Numbered from the stretch's first letter, positions 25,431 through 37,212 are shown. The stretch is 64,000 nt of DNA from Poecilobothrus nobilitatus (GCA_947095535.1 OX352774.1:212772965-212836964); one strand, 5' to 3'. The notes: a model not told the origin generated them from the letters alone. Made by a program: numbers and translations.

Positions 25431-27664
25431 CTTTAAGATTCCTAGCTGTTTTATCTTCCTCAGTAGACTAATATCCAGAGTTCATTATCAATATTAGATC
25501 ATCTTCCAGTACAGATTTTTCACAATTCATGTATCTTTATCTGAAAATGTACCTGAAAATCTTTCGTTATTTAAAAACTGTTCTTCTATCTAATCATTCA
25601 AATTTTGTCGTCTTTCCATTATTTTAGTTAACCTATAAATAGATCGGAATTTTATAACGTAACTAAGTTTCTATTGAATAAAAACTAAGTTTCTATTGTT
25701 TCTATTGTAAGACAACCAACAGATTTTTTTGTCTTCAGTTGTACATTTTAACTATAGGCTAAGATTAATTAACTATGGCAACTCATTAACTTTCTTTTAA
25801 ATTTCGAGTTCCTTTATTTAATCTTTTATATAGTCGCCAGATAATTTTTCTGTTTTAATACCATTTTCATTGATATCCCGTTCTGTTTTATCTACAATTT
25901 TATCGTTGGGTATAATAGAATTAAACTTCTATTATAAATTGATTAATTACCTTACTATTGTACGACCCAAGATCCAAGATTTTTGTTGACTAAAACCCTA
26001 GATTAAAAAACAGTATTCATTTTTCAATAAGATAATTTTTATGTATTTAATTGTATAGTTTCAAAACAATTATACGCATAATTCACCTTATTCAACATGA
26101 TCTTAAATTATACCATATATCAGTAAATACAAAAGATAAATATAATAATTACGGTAGACCTAATTTGGTATATGATTGTATTCTGTAATACCTAAACTGA
26201 AAATAATATTTTCATTAAATATATTGTATATTTTCTTTGTTTTCTTTTTATTTTAATTTTTTTTTAACAAACATTTTGACTTTGAATGGTTTAAAGTTCG
26301 TTGCACGTTCATCAAATATCAGTTTTTGACGAAATTAATGGTTGACATTGTAAAATAAAATATGTACACAAAAATATTATCATTACGAGTGTATCAATTG
26401 AGTATAAAATTATTTTAATTTTTTTTTTTTTTCCTTCTAAAAATGGCAACAAAATTGAAAAGTAGTAACAAAAACTAAAAACTTTAAAAATTAATATATT
26501 ATAAAAATGTTTTAAAATGAAATGAAAATAAATATTCAACTCAAGAGCTGTCGGTATCTCAAAACATAATTTAAACAGAAAAAAAAAATATAACAAGTCA
26601 ACATACATATACATAAATACATATACCTATAATACTTATCATACACATATTCATATACATACATTATATATATTGGGTTAACGTTATTTTGTGATGGCAT
26701 AAAGATTGATTTAAAGGACAAAACATTAATTTCAATTTTACCGAAATATTTATATTCCATTTATTTGACAGAAAAACTAAAGACAGTGTGTACACATATA
26801 AATTGCAACTATGTATATGTATATTCTTTTGTAAATTCAAAGTTTTTATAAAATACTATACTTAAGAATTTATAGGTTATTTGGTTGATATTATAATAAT
26901 ATATATAATGTATACAATATACTGTATTGTATAGCATGACATAGTTTATTGGGTAAAATAATAAATTAAAGTGTATACATACAAACATACACAACAGAAA
27001 AATTGAAAATTTTTAACAACTAGAAAATTTTAAAGGAAAATTTTTACTACAATTAAAAACAGGATTGTATTAAAAATTGCCTCATATAAAATTGAATTTT
27101 TTTCTGTTATATAAATTTGAATAGATTTTATACATCGGTTATTATGAACTCTTTATTATTGTCTAATGTTATTGTTTCAATTTGGTTATAGATACTCACT
27201 AAATCGAATTATTTAATGGCTTTCTAAATTTAATCAGAATACTCGATTGCATTGAAAACATATCTTAATAATTTCATGTCATTTAATGTAGGCTTGCTTA
27301 TATAACAATGTTATAATAATATTATTATGCAAACACTTTTAAACCTGATAGTACATTTTTTGTTCTAGTTGTACATATATATAACGTTGTGGGTCGACTT
27401 TAATGAATTTGGTGTTGCTTACAAATGTTTTTTCCTTTCTTGAGTTTATTAGATTCTTTATTACAAGCGAATTTCCCGTATAACTAACTATTTTCAATGT
27501 TATATATGAAATTTTATAATGGTATTCAAATGTTCAATTATAAATCCCACTAAAAACTATTGTAAACTATGACGTTAAAATAGTGGCGTGTGTTCTAAAA
27601 AAAAGATATAGAGAATAAAGAAAAAAAAGGTTATGGTTCTTTCAAATAAGGGTTAAGGGTTTTA
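25431..27664. other. AT-rich DNA without a gene
   Basis: Unique sequence with ACATAT-type simple repeats near 26600-26670 and 26790-26830. No gene or element is recognised. Confidence 0.5.
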
Positions 27665-28361
27665 ATTATAATAATATTTATCAATGATCTACTTTCATTA
27701 ACATCCAATTCGATCCATAGTTTCGCAGATGACAGCACCATTGCAGCTTCCTATGAGTTTCATAGTCACTGTAACATTATTCACCAGATTAAAACAACAG
27801 CAAAAAATTTCATTATTAGTGAGCTAAATAACAAAAATTCAAAAATGGGATTTCAACATCAAAAAAACGGAATGGTGTCTGATCTCGCAAAAAATTGCCA
27901 TTACTATTCCCAACATAATATTTCAGAGAGAAGTTTTGCAGAATTCAACGGATATAAACATGCTGGGTATTGAGTGAAACCGAAAATTTACTTGGTCAAA
28001 TCACATTTTTGGTATAGCTAAAGATGCAGTTAAATGTTTGGATTTTTTTGTTTGTATCGCTGCAAAACTTACTTTACTGCATCTGATTTTCTTAATATCT
28101 ATAAAACGTACATACGACCAAAAATGGAGTATAATGGTCACATTTGGGCTGCAGACCCTCAAACAGCTCTGAATTATCTTGATAATGTGCAAAACAGAGT
28201 TATTCGTCTTAGCAAAGACGCCAGAGTAACTTCAATGGTCACTCCACTTAGCCATCGTCATACAGTTAGATTAATCACCTTGTTTTATAAATATTTCGTA
28301 GGGATTAATACCTGTACCAAAGAAATAAAACAGTTAATACCTCCACTCAAAGTTTTTTAAT
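27665..28361 (+). pseudogene. Jockey/CR1-like LINE reverse transcriptase, copy 1
   Basis: Plus-strand remnant of a reverse transcriptase. INDL at 27680-27691 and the catalytic FADD at 27722-27733 (the YADD-type box of motif C) are intact in one frame. Downstream reading requires at least two frameshifts (near 27845 and 28040) and crosses a TGA near 27976. The thumb-like region is open at 28034-28360, with KTYFTASDFLNIYKTYIRPK, then MEYNGHIW, LDNVQNRVIRLSKD, and CTKEIKQLIPPLKVF at the end. Everything upstream of motif C is missing, as expected of a 5'-truncated insertion made by target-primed reverse transcription. The assignment to the Jockey/CR1 superfamily rests on this ordering of motifs. 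Related fragments lie at 39.08 kb (plus) and 43.13 kb (minus). Confidence 0.85.
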
Positions 28362-28592
28362 GAGAAACAAGGAGTGCAACAGAAGCTCATCCTACCATGT
28401 TCCTAAATTTCCTAATTCCAATTTCTCCAATCATCTTTCCCACATCCCTATCCCGGTTCCAAAACCAAACAGTATATTTATATTAAAGATTCCACACTAA
28501 AGTTTAATTTTAAAAGTGGGGTAGTTTTGGTTGGTTAAAGACCAACCTGAGGAACCTCATGCAGTTTCTCTTGGTTTTCAATGAACCCTGGT
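28362..28592 (+). mobile_element. 3' tail of LINE copy 1
   Basis: Continuation of the LINE after the last open frame: degraded C-terminus and 3' UTR, ending with CAATGAACCCTGG and an A run at about 28591-28600. The UTR has a perfect 7-bp hairpin, GGTTGGT / ACCAACC, at 28529-28547 with a 5-nt loop. In other LINEs such stems can be the site recognised by the element's reverse transcriptase; that role here is inference. Confidence 0.6.
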
Positions 28593-28600
28593 AAAAAAAA

Positions 28601-30590
28601 AATATATTATATATATATGGTTGGTTAAAACTGCAATAAAATATACTATCCTTTTCTTAATGCTATTCTGTAATTACTGTTCTAAATTTTTTTTTTTGAG
28701 TAAAAATAAATCTTATGTTTCTGTTAACTGAAATCCCCTAAAATTGTCATTTTTATACTTTTCGTTCCCCTTTTAAATTTTATTTTAACCATTTCAGGTA
28801 TATTATGTATTTATTATATAAATATTTCATTTCCTTCACTTCAACATTTTATCAATTTTTGTGTATTTTTCTTTGATTTTTTTTTGTTTTTGTATTTTTA
28901 TTTAGGTATTTTAACTATTTCCTATATATGTACATATATACATAAATCAAGTAACTTGATTAAACTTGAATTTTGATGAGGTGAATGCAAAAAAAAATTA
29001 CATTTAAACATTAAAAATGATTGGAATGGAATGGATCAATCAATTCAGTCAATTAATTTGTTTCTTCAATTTTTATGTTTTTTGTTATTTTTTTTTTATT
29101 TTTTATTTATTTTAAATCAGAACAATCAAAAATTTTATATTCGCAAACCTTTTAAGTTAATTTATGTAAGATGCTATTTAATTCGATTTGAAAAAATAAC
29201 GAGAAAAAGAACGAAATTTTCTAGGCTTCTTTTATATTCAAGGGAAGGAATGCAAATTTTGAGTTTGTGTTAATGGAAACATGAAATGCTATGAACCGTA
29301 TAATATAATCTGGAACTTTAAATGTAAAATAATGCAAACAGTACATCATATGCAACATTAAATTTCATTTATAGTGAATGGTAAAGGCTTTAATAATGTT
29401 GAAGTGTCAACTCTATATAAAAGTTAAAAAGTAAGATAAGGGTTAGGTAGATAAGTAAATAAAACTTAAAATTCATTAGTGAATTTTGCATACTTAATGA
29501 GATTAAAAAAAAAAAAATTACCAGCGGTTATCAATTCGATGAAGCGATGACATTCGGGTGACAATTACAATGAAAAACATATTGACAATACATATGTACC
29601 TTGTCAATTTTATTCCTTTTTTTTTGTTTTTTTTTGAAAAGTTGTTATGTGCCTTTTTTGCTATTTAATTCAATGAATAACATCATATTGGACCCTGAAA
29701 TTGCTTCGATACATAATTGGTGCCTTTTTCTTTTTTATTTTAATGTTATTTTTTCATTTTGTTATTTTGTCATTGCATTGCAAAAATTCCAGAATATTTT
29801 TGTAAATACAACATTCAAAAAAAAAAAAAAGAAAAAAAGAAAGAATTTAAATTTCACCTCAGGAGATTAATTAACAGAGAAAAATGTTAAAATTTTTTTA
29901 TTATGATTTTCTTTTTTTTTTTTTGTAATTAATTACAAATTTTCATACCATTTAAACCATATAAGTACATATTTATTTGAATGATGTATTCAATTTATAC
30001 CATATTAGTAGGTATGTAGGTATGTTTTGGAGATGAAAACTGTCTACAGCATGAACAAGAAACAAAAACAAAAAAAAAATATATTTTTATTTTAAACATT
30101 GTTTTTGGGTAATGGAATCCAAGTGAATGCCTTGTTAATTTCTCTTTATATGCTGGGTGCTTCTTATTTTACATTTTATTTTTGATGTTTTTGTTGTTAT
30201 TGTTGCCTTTAAGGTGCAAATTATTTAACGCTATAATCATTGGCAGCCACAATAAAAATCAACAACATCAACAGAATTGTAATTTACAGCAGCGGCAATA
30301 TGATCTTTTGTTTTGCTGTTATTATTTTGTTGACTGTCGTTGTTGTCTTTCTTGTTGTCATATTTAACATAAATTAATGGTATGATGAAAAATGCCAAAA
30401 GTGGAATTTAAAGTTAGTTTTATCATTATTTTTTTTTTTTCATATGAAATGACATGCGAAAATATGCAAACAGAAAAAAATATTTTTAATATTCTTTTAA
30501 AGGATTTTAGATACAAGGTAATCAGATTTGATAAAGAAAACTATGTATATAGTGTTCTTATAACAGTTTAGAGCTATATAATACAAAAAA
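28601..30590. other. AT-rich DNA without a gene
   Basis: AT-rich sequence with TTG/CAA-type simple repeats at 30190-30360, which create a short Q-, L- and C-rich frame of no evident meaning. No gene or element is recognised. Confidence 0.5.
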
Positions 30591-30719
30591 CAAGTAAAAA
30601 TAACAGTAAGTCGATGCAACCGACTTATTTCTACCCTACACCTAAGACATTCCAATTAAATTAAAAATCCATAAGTTATTTTAGTTAGGTATTTAATACA
30701 AGCTAAAAAAAATAAATGC

Positions 30720-31665
30720 TGTTACAACCTTTGTACAAAATTTCAGGTTTCTATCTTTATTAAATTCGAAAATATGATTGTTAGGTCTTGGGAAGTGTGT
30801 GAAGGCACGCGGACCACCACCCCAATTCATCTCAAATTTTAGATACATCAACAGGGTAGAACATTCTTATATCAAATTTCAAGTTTATATATTTATTAAT
30901 TTCGAAGATATGCTTGTTTGGTCTTAGGAGTTGTGTGGCAGATACCCGAACAACCATTCTAATTCATCTTAAATTTTGGACAAACCAGGGATTCAGGAAA
31001 CAACACCCTTGTACCAAAATTGAAGTTTCTGTCTTTATTAATTTCGAAGATATGCTTGTTCGGTTTTGGGAGTTGTATGGGAGGTACCCGAACGACCACT
31101 CCAATTCATCTCAAATTTTAGGCAACTCAGGGATTTAGGAAACAGCACCCTCCTATCAAATTTGAAGTTCCTATCTTTATTAATTTCGAAGATATGCATG
31201 TTCGGTTTTGGGAGTTGTATGGGAGGTACCCGAACAGCTCCACCAATTCATCTCAAATTTTGGACAAATCAGGGATTCAGGAAACAACCTCCTAGTACCA
31301 AATTTGAAGTTTCTGTCTTTATTAATTTCGAAGATATGCTTGTTCGGTTTTGGGAGTTGTATGGGAGGTACCCGAACGACCACTCCAATTCCTCTCAAAT
31401 TTTAGACAAATCAGGGATTTAGGAAACAGCACCCTCCTATCAAATTTGAAGTTCCTATCTTTATTAATTTCGAAGACATGCATGTTCGGTTTTGGGAGTT
31501 GTATGGGAGGTACTCGAACAACCACTCCACTTCATCTCAAATTTTGGGGATATCAGGGATTCAGAAAAACACACCCTCGTACAAAATTTTAAGTTTCTAT
31601 CTTTATTAATTTCGAAAATATGCGTATTAGGTTTTGGAAGTTGTATGGGAGGTACTCGAACGCAT
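30720..31665. repeat. 142-bp tandem array, about 7 units
   Basis: The marker TTCGAAGATATG (or a close variant) occurs at 30765, 30901, 31043, 31185, 31327, 31469 and 31611. The spacing is 136 bp once and then exactly 142 bp five times. Each unit contains TTTTGGGAGTTGTATGGGAG, GTACCCGAAC, AATTCATCTCAAATTTT, AGGGATT.AGGAAAC and TCTTTATTAATTTCGAAGA. Inner units are the most alike; alternate units (31043 and 31327; 31185 and 31469) share variants, suggesting a 284-bp higher-order step. The unit is not a multiple of 3, so overlapping short frames on both strands are by-products and not genes. Confidence 0.92.
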
Positions 31666-31770
31666 GGTCCGATTTCGCCCATTGGTCGCCCATGGTCCGA
31701 TTTAGTCATTTTTAACCTACAGTATAAATTTCATCAAGATAGCATCATTATTTTTTGAGTTATCGTGCGT

Positions 31771-31796
31771 ACGGACGGACGGACGGACGGACGGAC
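31771..31796. repeat. (ACGG)n microsatellite inside the DINE-like element
   Basis: Six ACGG/GGAC steps in a row. This is the expanded GTCCGTCCG tract that marks the conserved end of DINE-like elements. Confidence 0.9.
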
Positions 31797-32119
31797 ATCG
31801 CTAAATCGACTCCGGCGGTGATCCTGATTCAGAATATACATGTCTATACCTAACTCGCTTCCTTTTGGTGGTTACAAACACCATACCAAAGTTAATATAC
31901 CCTATACTTAATGTGTAGGGTATAAAAATTTTGAATAAAACAACAAAAACAATACAAAATTTTTTACAGGTATTTAAAAACGCACAAAGTTAAAACTACA
32001 AAATTTTGGGAATCTAGCCGTTAGTAATTGCCTATTTTTTATTATCATCATTTTTGATAAAGAATACGCCATAAAGTTTAGTTAGTGGCAAAAATACTTG
32101 TATTACAAAACTAGGAGCT

Positions 32120-32620
32120 GAATTCGGCTCTAAACTAACACCCACCCAAGGGACTAACCCCCAAAAAGAAAAATTAATTAATCCCGACTATTTTTGGGGT
32201 GTTAGTCTAATATTAATTGTGAATTAACTCGAAGAAAAATGTACTAATCCCTACAAATATTTTTCGAATTTTTGGGGTTTTATTTCATATGAATATGAAT
32301 TAATTCTTAAACTCTAAAACTTAACTAACCCATAACACAAATGAAATAAATAGCAATAAATTAAGCTAACCCCCAACAAACAAAAAACTTAATCCAAAAA
32401 ATAATGAACTAATCTCTATAAATTACGCTATACTACGAATTAAGCCAGAAGGAAATACATTAACAAATCCGTTAATTATAAAATATTATAAGTCAAGAAA
32501 ATGGACTTCAGAAATATTTTGAGCATTTTTACGGTTTAGTTCATATGAATTCATTTAGTTCATGAACTAACTCCCAAAATAAAAAAATTAATTCCCAAGT
32601 TAAAAGTTATCAAAAACAGT
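32120..32620. repeat. Degenerate CTAACCC / TTAATCCC-rich patch
   Basis: About 500 bp in which variants of CTAACCCCCAAA and TTAATCCC recur: ACTAACACCC, GACTAACCCCC, TTAATCCCGAC, ACTAATCCCTAC, CTAACCCATAAC, GCTAACCCCCAAC, ACTAATCTC, ACTAACTCCCAAA and TTAATTCCC. Two members form an inverted pair, CTAACCCCCAAAAA (32154-32167) with TTTTTGGGGTGTTAG (32191-32205). Spacing is irregular, so it is not a clean tandem repeat. Origin unknown. Confidence 0.55.
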
Positions 32621-32650
32621 CAAAAAAATATTGATATTATCTTTATTTAT

Positions 32651-32812
32651 GAGGGGGGCCTAATGGGTAAAACCGTACAAATACGCTGTAAATACCGAGG
32701 GAGGGTGGGTTCGGATCGCACACACGTCGCAAGAATAATTCCTCTCAAGACATTATTAAAGCCACGCCTGAAAAAGAAAGGCTGTGTAATTTCCTTGTCA
32801 CATTTATGCAAG
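32651..32812 (+). mobile_element. tRNA-derived SINE, copy 3
   Basis: The head is shortened: GGGGGGCCTAATGGGTAAAA lacks the CTCGGTGG part, so the A box is damaged. It then follows the family: ACGCTGTAAATACCGAGGG, GTGGGTTCGGATCGCACAC (B box with one mismatch), CACGTCGCAAGA, CACGCCTGAAAAAGAAAGGC and TGTGTAATTTCC..GTCACATTTATG. It has no poly-A tail. Probably an old, inactive copy. Confidence 0.8.
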
Positions 32813-33861
32813 GGAATGAACTTAAAAAAAAATTTATTAGAATTTTACGTTCTTTCATAAATGCTAATACGACATAAATGATGATTTCTATTAACCAAAT
32901 CTTACCAGCTAAAATAATAGTACATAATACCAACAAAAGGAATAATCTTCTATATTAGATAACTTTGTTTTGTATTTTAGGGAATGAACGAATATTTGTG
33001 AATCAAATGGCTAATAATATCTTTACCTTAGCAATAAAGCAGTACAAGTCGATGGTTAATCAGTCGAATCATCTCGAATTATAAGTTTGGTCACGTCACA
33101 TCACATTAAATAATAAATCTATGGAAAATTTATAAAAGTAGCTGGTTCAAATGTCTAGCAAGAAAGAGGTTCATAAAATATATAGATTAGGATATTTATA
33201 CTAGGTTGATACAAAATGTACAAATAAATAACAAAATAAAAACTAGCAGACGCTAATAAGAAAATTATTTGTAGAAGAATACATAATCAGAGAGCACATC
33301 CTTCCTCTACAAGCAGATTGAAATAAATACATATAAATCACTGGAATAGATAGTGGGAAATTTTTATTTATGGCCACCTGCACTGTAAAGTCGGAAACTA
33401 GAATAAACATTTTAAAATGTAATTTACAATTACTGCTACTTTACATAAAACAAAATTTAATATTAAAAAACTTAAATTCTAGGTCCTAATTTTTTCATTT
33501 CACACCATTTTTAAATATAATTCAACTCATAATAATATTTTATTGGGAATTTTTTCCAACTTGTCACACAAGGCATGTAATTTACAGCTCTCACAAGAAT
33601 TCATTTTGTAACAAAATTATTTAATACTCACATATTTTTTTATTTGTTTTTTTTTTTTGTATTTTCATCTCTTAATAATTTTGTTGCTTCTGTTGGTGTT
33701 GTTACCAACATAACCAACCATTCTTAATTTATCACAAAAATTTATATAAAACATTCGAGCTGTGTAATTCGTAACAAACCTATTAACTACATAAAAATAA
33801 ACATACTAGTTACAACATTTATATACAACATTTTTAACAAAGATGATGATAACAATATACA

Positions 33862-33912
<51 letters not shown>

Positions 33913-34854
33913 GTATACATTTTTTTCTTTTCAAGAAGACTGAGGAAATTGAAGCCGGAAAAATGACAAGGAAAAAAGAAAATAAAGGAGGGAATGAGAT
34001 GAAAATGGAATGGAATGGAATAAGATGACAAAAAGCATTACATATACATAAAACATTTGGGTGTATATTTTTCGATTTGACTAAAAGAAAACTACCGGTA
34101 TATAATTATCGAGTTTCTTTTCTGTCAAAAAATGAACACATTTTAATGTGATGTATGGTGTAATAAGTTGAGTTGAAACTGTCAAAATAATATACATACA
34201 TAAAAATTTTATACAATATGAAAAAAAAATGTTGATGATATATGACAGCTACAGGAAAACAAAGATAAAGCAACAAGGAAGCGAAAAAAAAAACAAAATA
34301 CAATAAAAATAAAATAAAACAATGAATAGAGATGAATTAGGATGTATGTACGTATATGTAATAATATTCATGTGGGAGTATATTTTTGATGAAAAATGAT
34401 AACACAAAAGACATCATGACATCTAAAATGAATGAATTGTCATTATAATGTTATATTATATTCTGTTACCACAAAAATGTTTACATTCATATGTTAATAT
34501 ATGTATATGTACTATATTATGTTTCTATTTAAATGAATAGAAATTTGAATAAAATAAGAGTGAGAATAAATTATTATTATATATAAGTTTATCCAGTTCA
34601 GATTTTCCTATTTTCTGTCACTTTTTTTTTTTTTTTATAATCAAAATGATTACAAAATGCGCGGTAGTTAATGAATTAAACTATAGAGTTTAATATAATA
34701 CATAATTTGAATATCTATATGCACCTAAGAAGCTTTATATATTTAATAAAATTTTTTTCGTTTGTTTATGTTAATGTTTTAAACCTACCAGAAATTTCCA
34801 CTAGAATATTTATTTTTATTGAAGAATGTTTTAAAAAGGATATTATTTAGTTAT
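32813..34854. other. AT-rich DNA without a gene
   Basis: AT-rich DNA with a long TA microsatellite at 33869-33908, which creates tyrosine/isoleucine-rich frames on both strands. No gene is seen. Confidence 0.55.
33869..33908. repeat. (TA)n microsatellite, about 20 units
   Basis: Uninterrupted alternating TA of about 40 bp, flanked by imperfect AT repeats. Confidence 0.95.
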
Positions 34855-35480
34855 TTTTATACCCGTATGAACTATGTTCAAGGGTACAATAAATTTGTCA
34901 TTACATTTGTGGCACCTTAAAAGAGTCGAATTAGATATAGTGTCAAAGGTATGGATCGTCTAAGAATCGAATTCTGCACGATATCGTCCGTCCGCACGAT
35001 AACTCAAAAAATAAAGGAGCTAGAAGGCTGAATTTTATTTTTTACGTCACTTTTTCAAAATTGTTAGTTTTGCTATTTAAATCCAGCATTTTCGGCTGCC
35101 GGGTTTGAGTAGCTGCTTACAACTTCTTTCTTTATATGGAAATAACCCAGTACCTGTTGAGGTTAGGTATATGAAATTTTGTAAAATGGTGTTATAGTTA
35201 TAGGCCAACAACGTCTATAAAATTTTGTTATGGTGGTGCGGCAGGCAATAACTTCTGTAAAATTTGGTTGTGCTAGTGCAATAAATTTGGGTAGCAGTCA
35301 TACAACTCCACAATTTACAAAATATATCTCGGTAGTTAACGTTGGTACTAAAACATATGATTTTTTAAAAGATGATCTAGTTTTATAGAAACAAGATATA
35401 TTACTTTCAAACGGGTATCCCAGAGTTGACATAGTGACTTGACATAGTGAGTTGACTACTCTATTGCACTCTTCCTGCTT
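34855..35480 (+). mobile_element. Second DINE/Helentron-like element
   Basis: It starts TTTTTATACCCGTATGAAC, then CAAGGGTACAATAAATTTGT and TTGTGGCACC. A core ATATCGTCCGTCCGCACGAT followed by AACTCAAAAAATAA.GGAGCTA is shared with the element at 30591-31928 (there on the minus strand). It ends ACGGGTATCCCAGAGTTGAC ... ACTCTTCCTGCTTTTTTT, with a small GACATAGTGA duplication near 35429-35451. It has no tandem array and no coding frame. A fragment of the same family is at 56330-56720. Class by resemblance of the TATACCC end plus CCGTCCG core; ends approximate. Confidence 0.65.
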
Positions 35481-36778
35481 TTTTTAAAATATTTCACAAT
35501 TAAACAAAATTCTGCATTTTAGATGATCTTCGGTGCTATTAACAATATAAACTAGGAGTTTTTGTACTCTTTAAGTTAAAATTATTAAATATTTTGATTT
35601 CAATTCCTTTTATTTTGATCCGTTAATTCTTTCAGAACAATAAAGAAGGATAACTATTTATCATTGTCTGTTTAGTTATATTTTCCTATGACAAGATCTC
35701 TTGTGTTTATAAATAAAGTAAAATAATGAAAAACCATTTTATCACTTAGAAAATCAAAAATCAATAAAACTGATGAGTTTAGGAGAAACTAAAATAAGAC
35801 AATGGTTGATATTGTACACTAAGAATGATCAAAATCTAAAAAATGCTACAAATCTTAAAATTAATCCATTTTGAAAGTAGTAGTGCCAAGAGCAATTTAA
35901 TATTTCATGAATCTCACATTTTCTGGGCACTACCACGTAATTTCAGTGGCTAAGAACCAGAATAAAACCAAGACAACATAAAAATGTTGGGGATATTTTT
36001 AAAAATACTTTAAATTTTTCATAATATATCCATCTAAACTTAAACAGCATAAAATCTATAATTAAAAAAAAATAGCTTTAAACAAATTTGAATTGAATTT
36101 AAAATTTGGATAAGCTGAAATAAAATCTGAATTAATACATAAAAAGTAGATAATCCTCAGACATTTGCTATCATATACAAGTAAATACCTAACATGATGA
36201 TTTTTAAATTTTCTTTTTCATTATTTTGGTTAAAGTCAGAAGATAAAGTTTAATTCATGATAAGAAACATCCATAATTTATTGTTTGTCAAGGATTATAA
36301 CCGGTAGACTTAAAATTTTAATACCCATTTACTGTATAGTTTATTAAAAATTTTTAAATTATTTTACATTCAAAATAAAATTTACTAACATATGGGAGAG
36401 AAAAATGAAATTGAAGGATTATATTAGACGCAGTGTTAGCACATGAAATCATGTTAACATTATTATTAGTGTTGGGTGTGTTGTAAATTTGTTTGTTTAA
36501 AGGCTTTATTTTTGTGTTGTTTTTTTTTGTCTTGTTTGTTATTATTTATTTTCTAACGTATATAATAATTAAAATTGTATAATGAAATATAATAAATAAA
36601 TAACATTAAAAAACTTAATAAAGGAAAATAATAAAATAATAATAAATAGTTTAAAAACATGAATTTATGACACCTAAGAGATTTTTTTTTTGAAAATTAA
36701 ATTTTATATGGGTGGGAGGGAAGGATTCCAACATCAAAATATTATAATAAATGTAATACTAGTGAGAAAAATATTAAT

Positions 36779-36800
36779 AATTATCATTATAATGATAATT
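36779..36800. repeat. 22-bp perfect palindrome
   Basis: AATTATCATTATAATGATAATT reads the same on both strands with no spacer. In such AT-rich DNA it may be chance. Confidence 0.9.
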
Positions 36801-37212
36801 GAAAATTTAGTTTTTTTTTTTTTGTTTGTTTTTTACGTAAAGTTTTGCAATTACAAGTGATGATTATATAAATATTTAATATTATGATATTATTTTACTA
36901 TTTCATAATTAATTAATAGAATATTTACATTATTAATGAATTGTTTGAATATTAGAAATGTATATATATTATATATAAAAGATTTGAAGCTGTAAAAGAA
37001 AACGTTAATATAATATTAGAATTTTTGAAAAATTAAAAAATTCCTATAATATATCATGACACTTAATTAATTTGTGTCAAGTCATTCATACCCTTTCAAA
37101 ATCTTTTATAATTCTTTTCCGTTTTTTTTTTTTTTTTTTAATATATCTAGTAATTATTTGTCATTGTTATAATTTAATAGTTAGTTATTATGATCTGGTT
37201 TGACTGTAACAT

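Larger units (their letters stand above)
30591..31928 (-). mobile_element. DINE-1/Helentron-like element with central tandem array
   Basis: One end (30591) reads CAAGTAAAAATAACAG, then a 7-bp hairpin TAAGTCG / CGACTTA with a 7-nt loop (30607-30627), then TTTCTACCCTACACC. The other end, on the minus strand from 31928, starts TATACCCTACACATTAAG and GGGTATATTAAC. It runs through GGAAGCGAGTTAGGTATAGA, CAGGATCACCGCCGGAGTCG and ATTTAGCGATGTCCGTCCG. This order (TATACCC, GGAAGCG, TGATCAGGATCA-like, GTCGAT, GTCCGTCCG) matches what is known of Drosophila INE-1/DINE-1, a non-autonomous Helentron-type family. The middle is a 142-bp tandem array, also typical of DINE-TR-type elements. No Rep/helicase protein is encoded, so it is non-autonomous. 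Exact ends are uncertain by a few bases. Confidence 0.75.

Noticed and set aside
30182..30367. 61-codon frame with L-rich start, Q-rich middle and C-rich end
   Set aside because: Encoded by TTG/CAA simple repeats; no initiation context, motif or neighbouring exon supports it.
30720..31665. CRISPR-like array
   Set aside because: The whole 142-bp unit repeats with no unique spacers, in a eukaryotic transposon context.
30914..31758. Overlapping open frames on both strands (up to 118 codons) with repeated VWEVPE / RFWELYGRYPN-like peptides
   Set aside because: They lie inside the 142-bp tandem array. The period is not divisible by 3, so each frame shows the same DNA in shifted form. They are by-products of the repeat.
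32120..32620. Telomeric repeat array
   Set aside because: Words are irregularly spaced and variable, both strand senses occur, and flies use other telomere systems.
33834..34034. Tyrosine/isoleucine-rich frames on both strands
   Set aside because: Products of the TA microsatellite.
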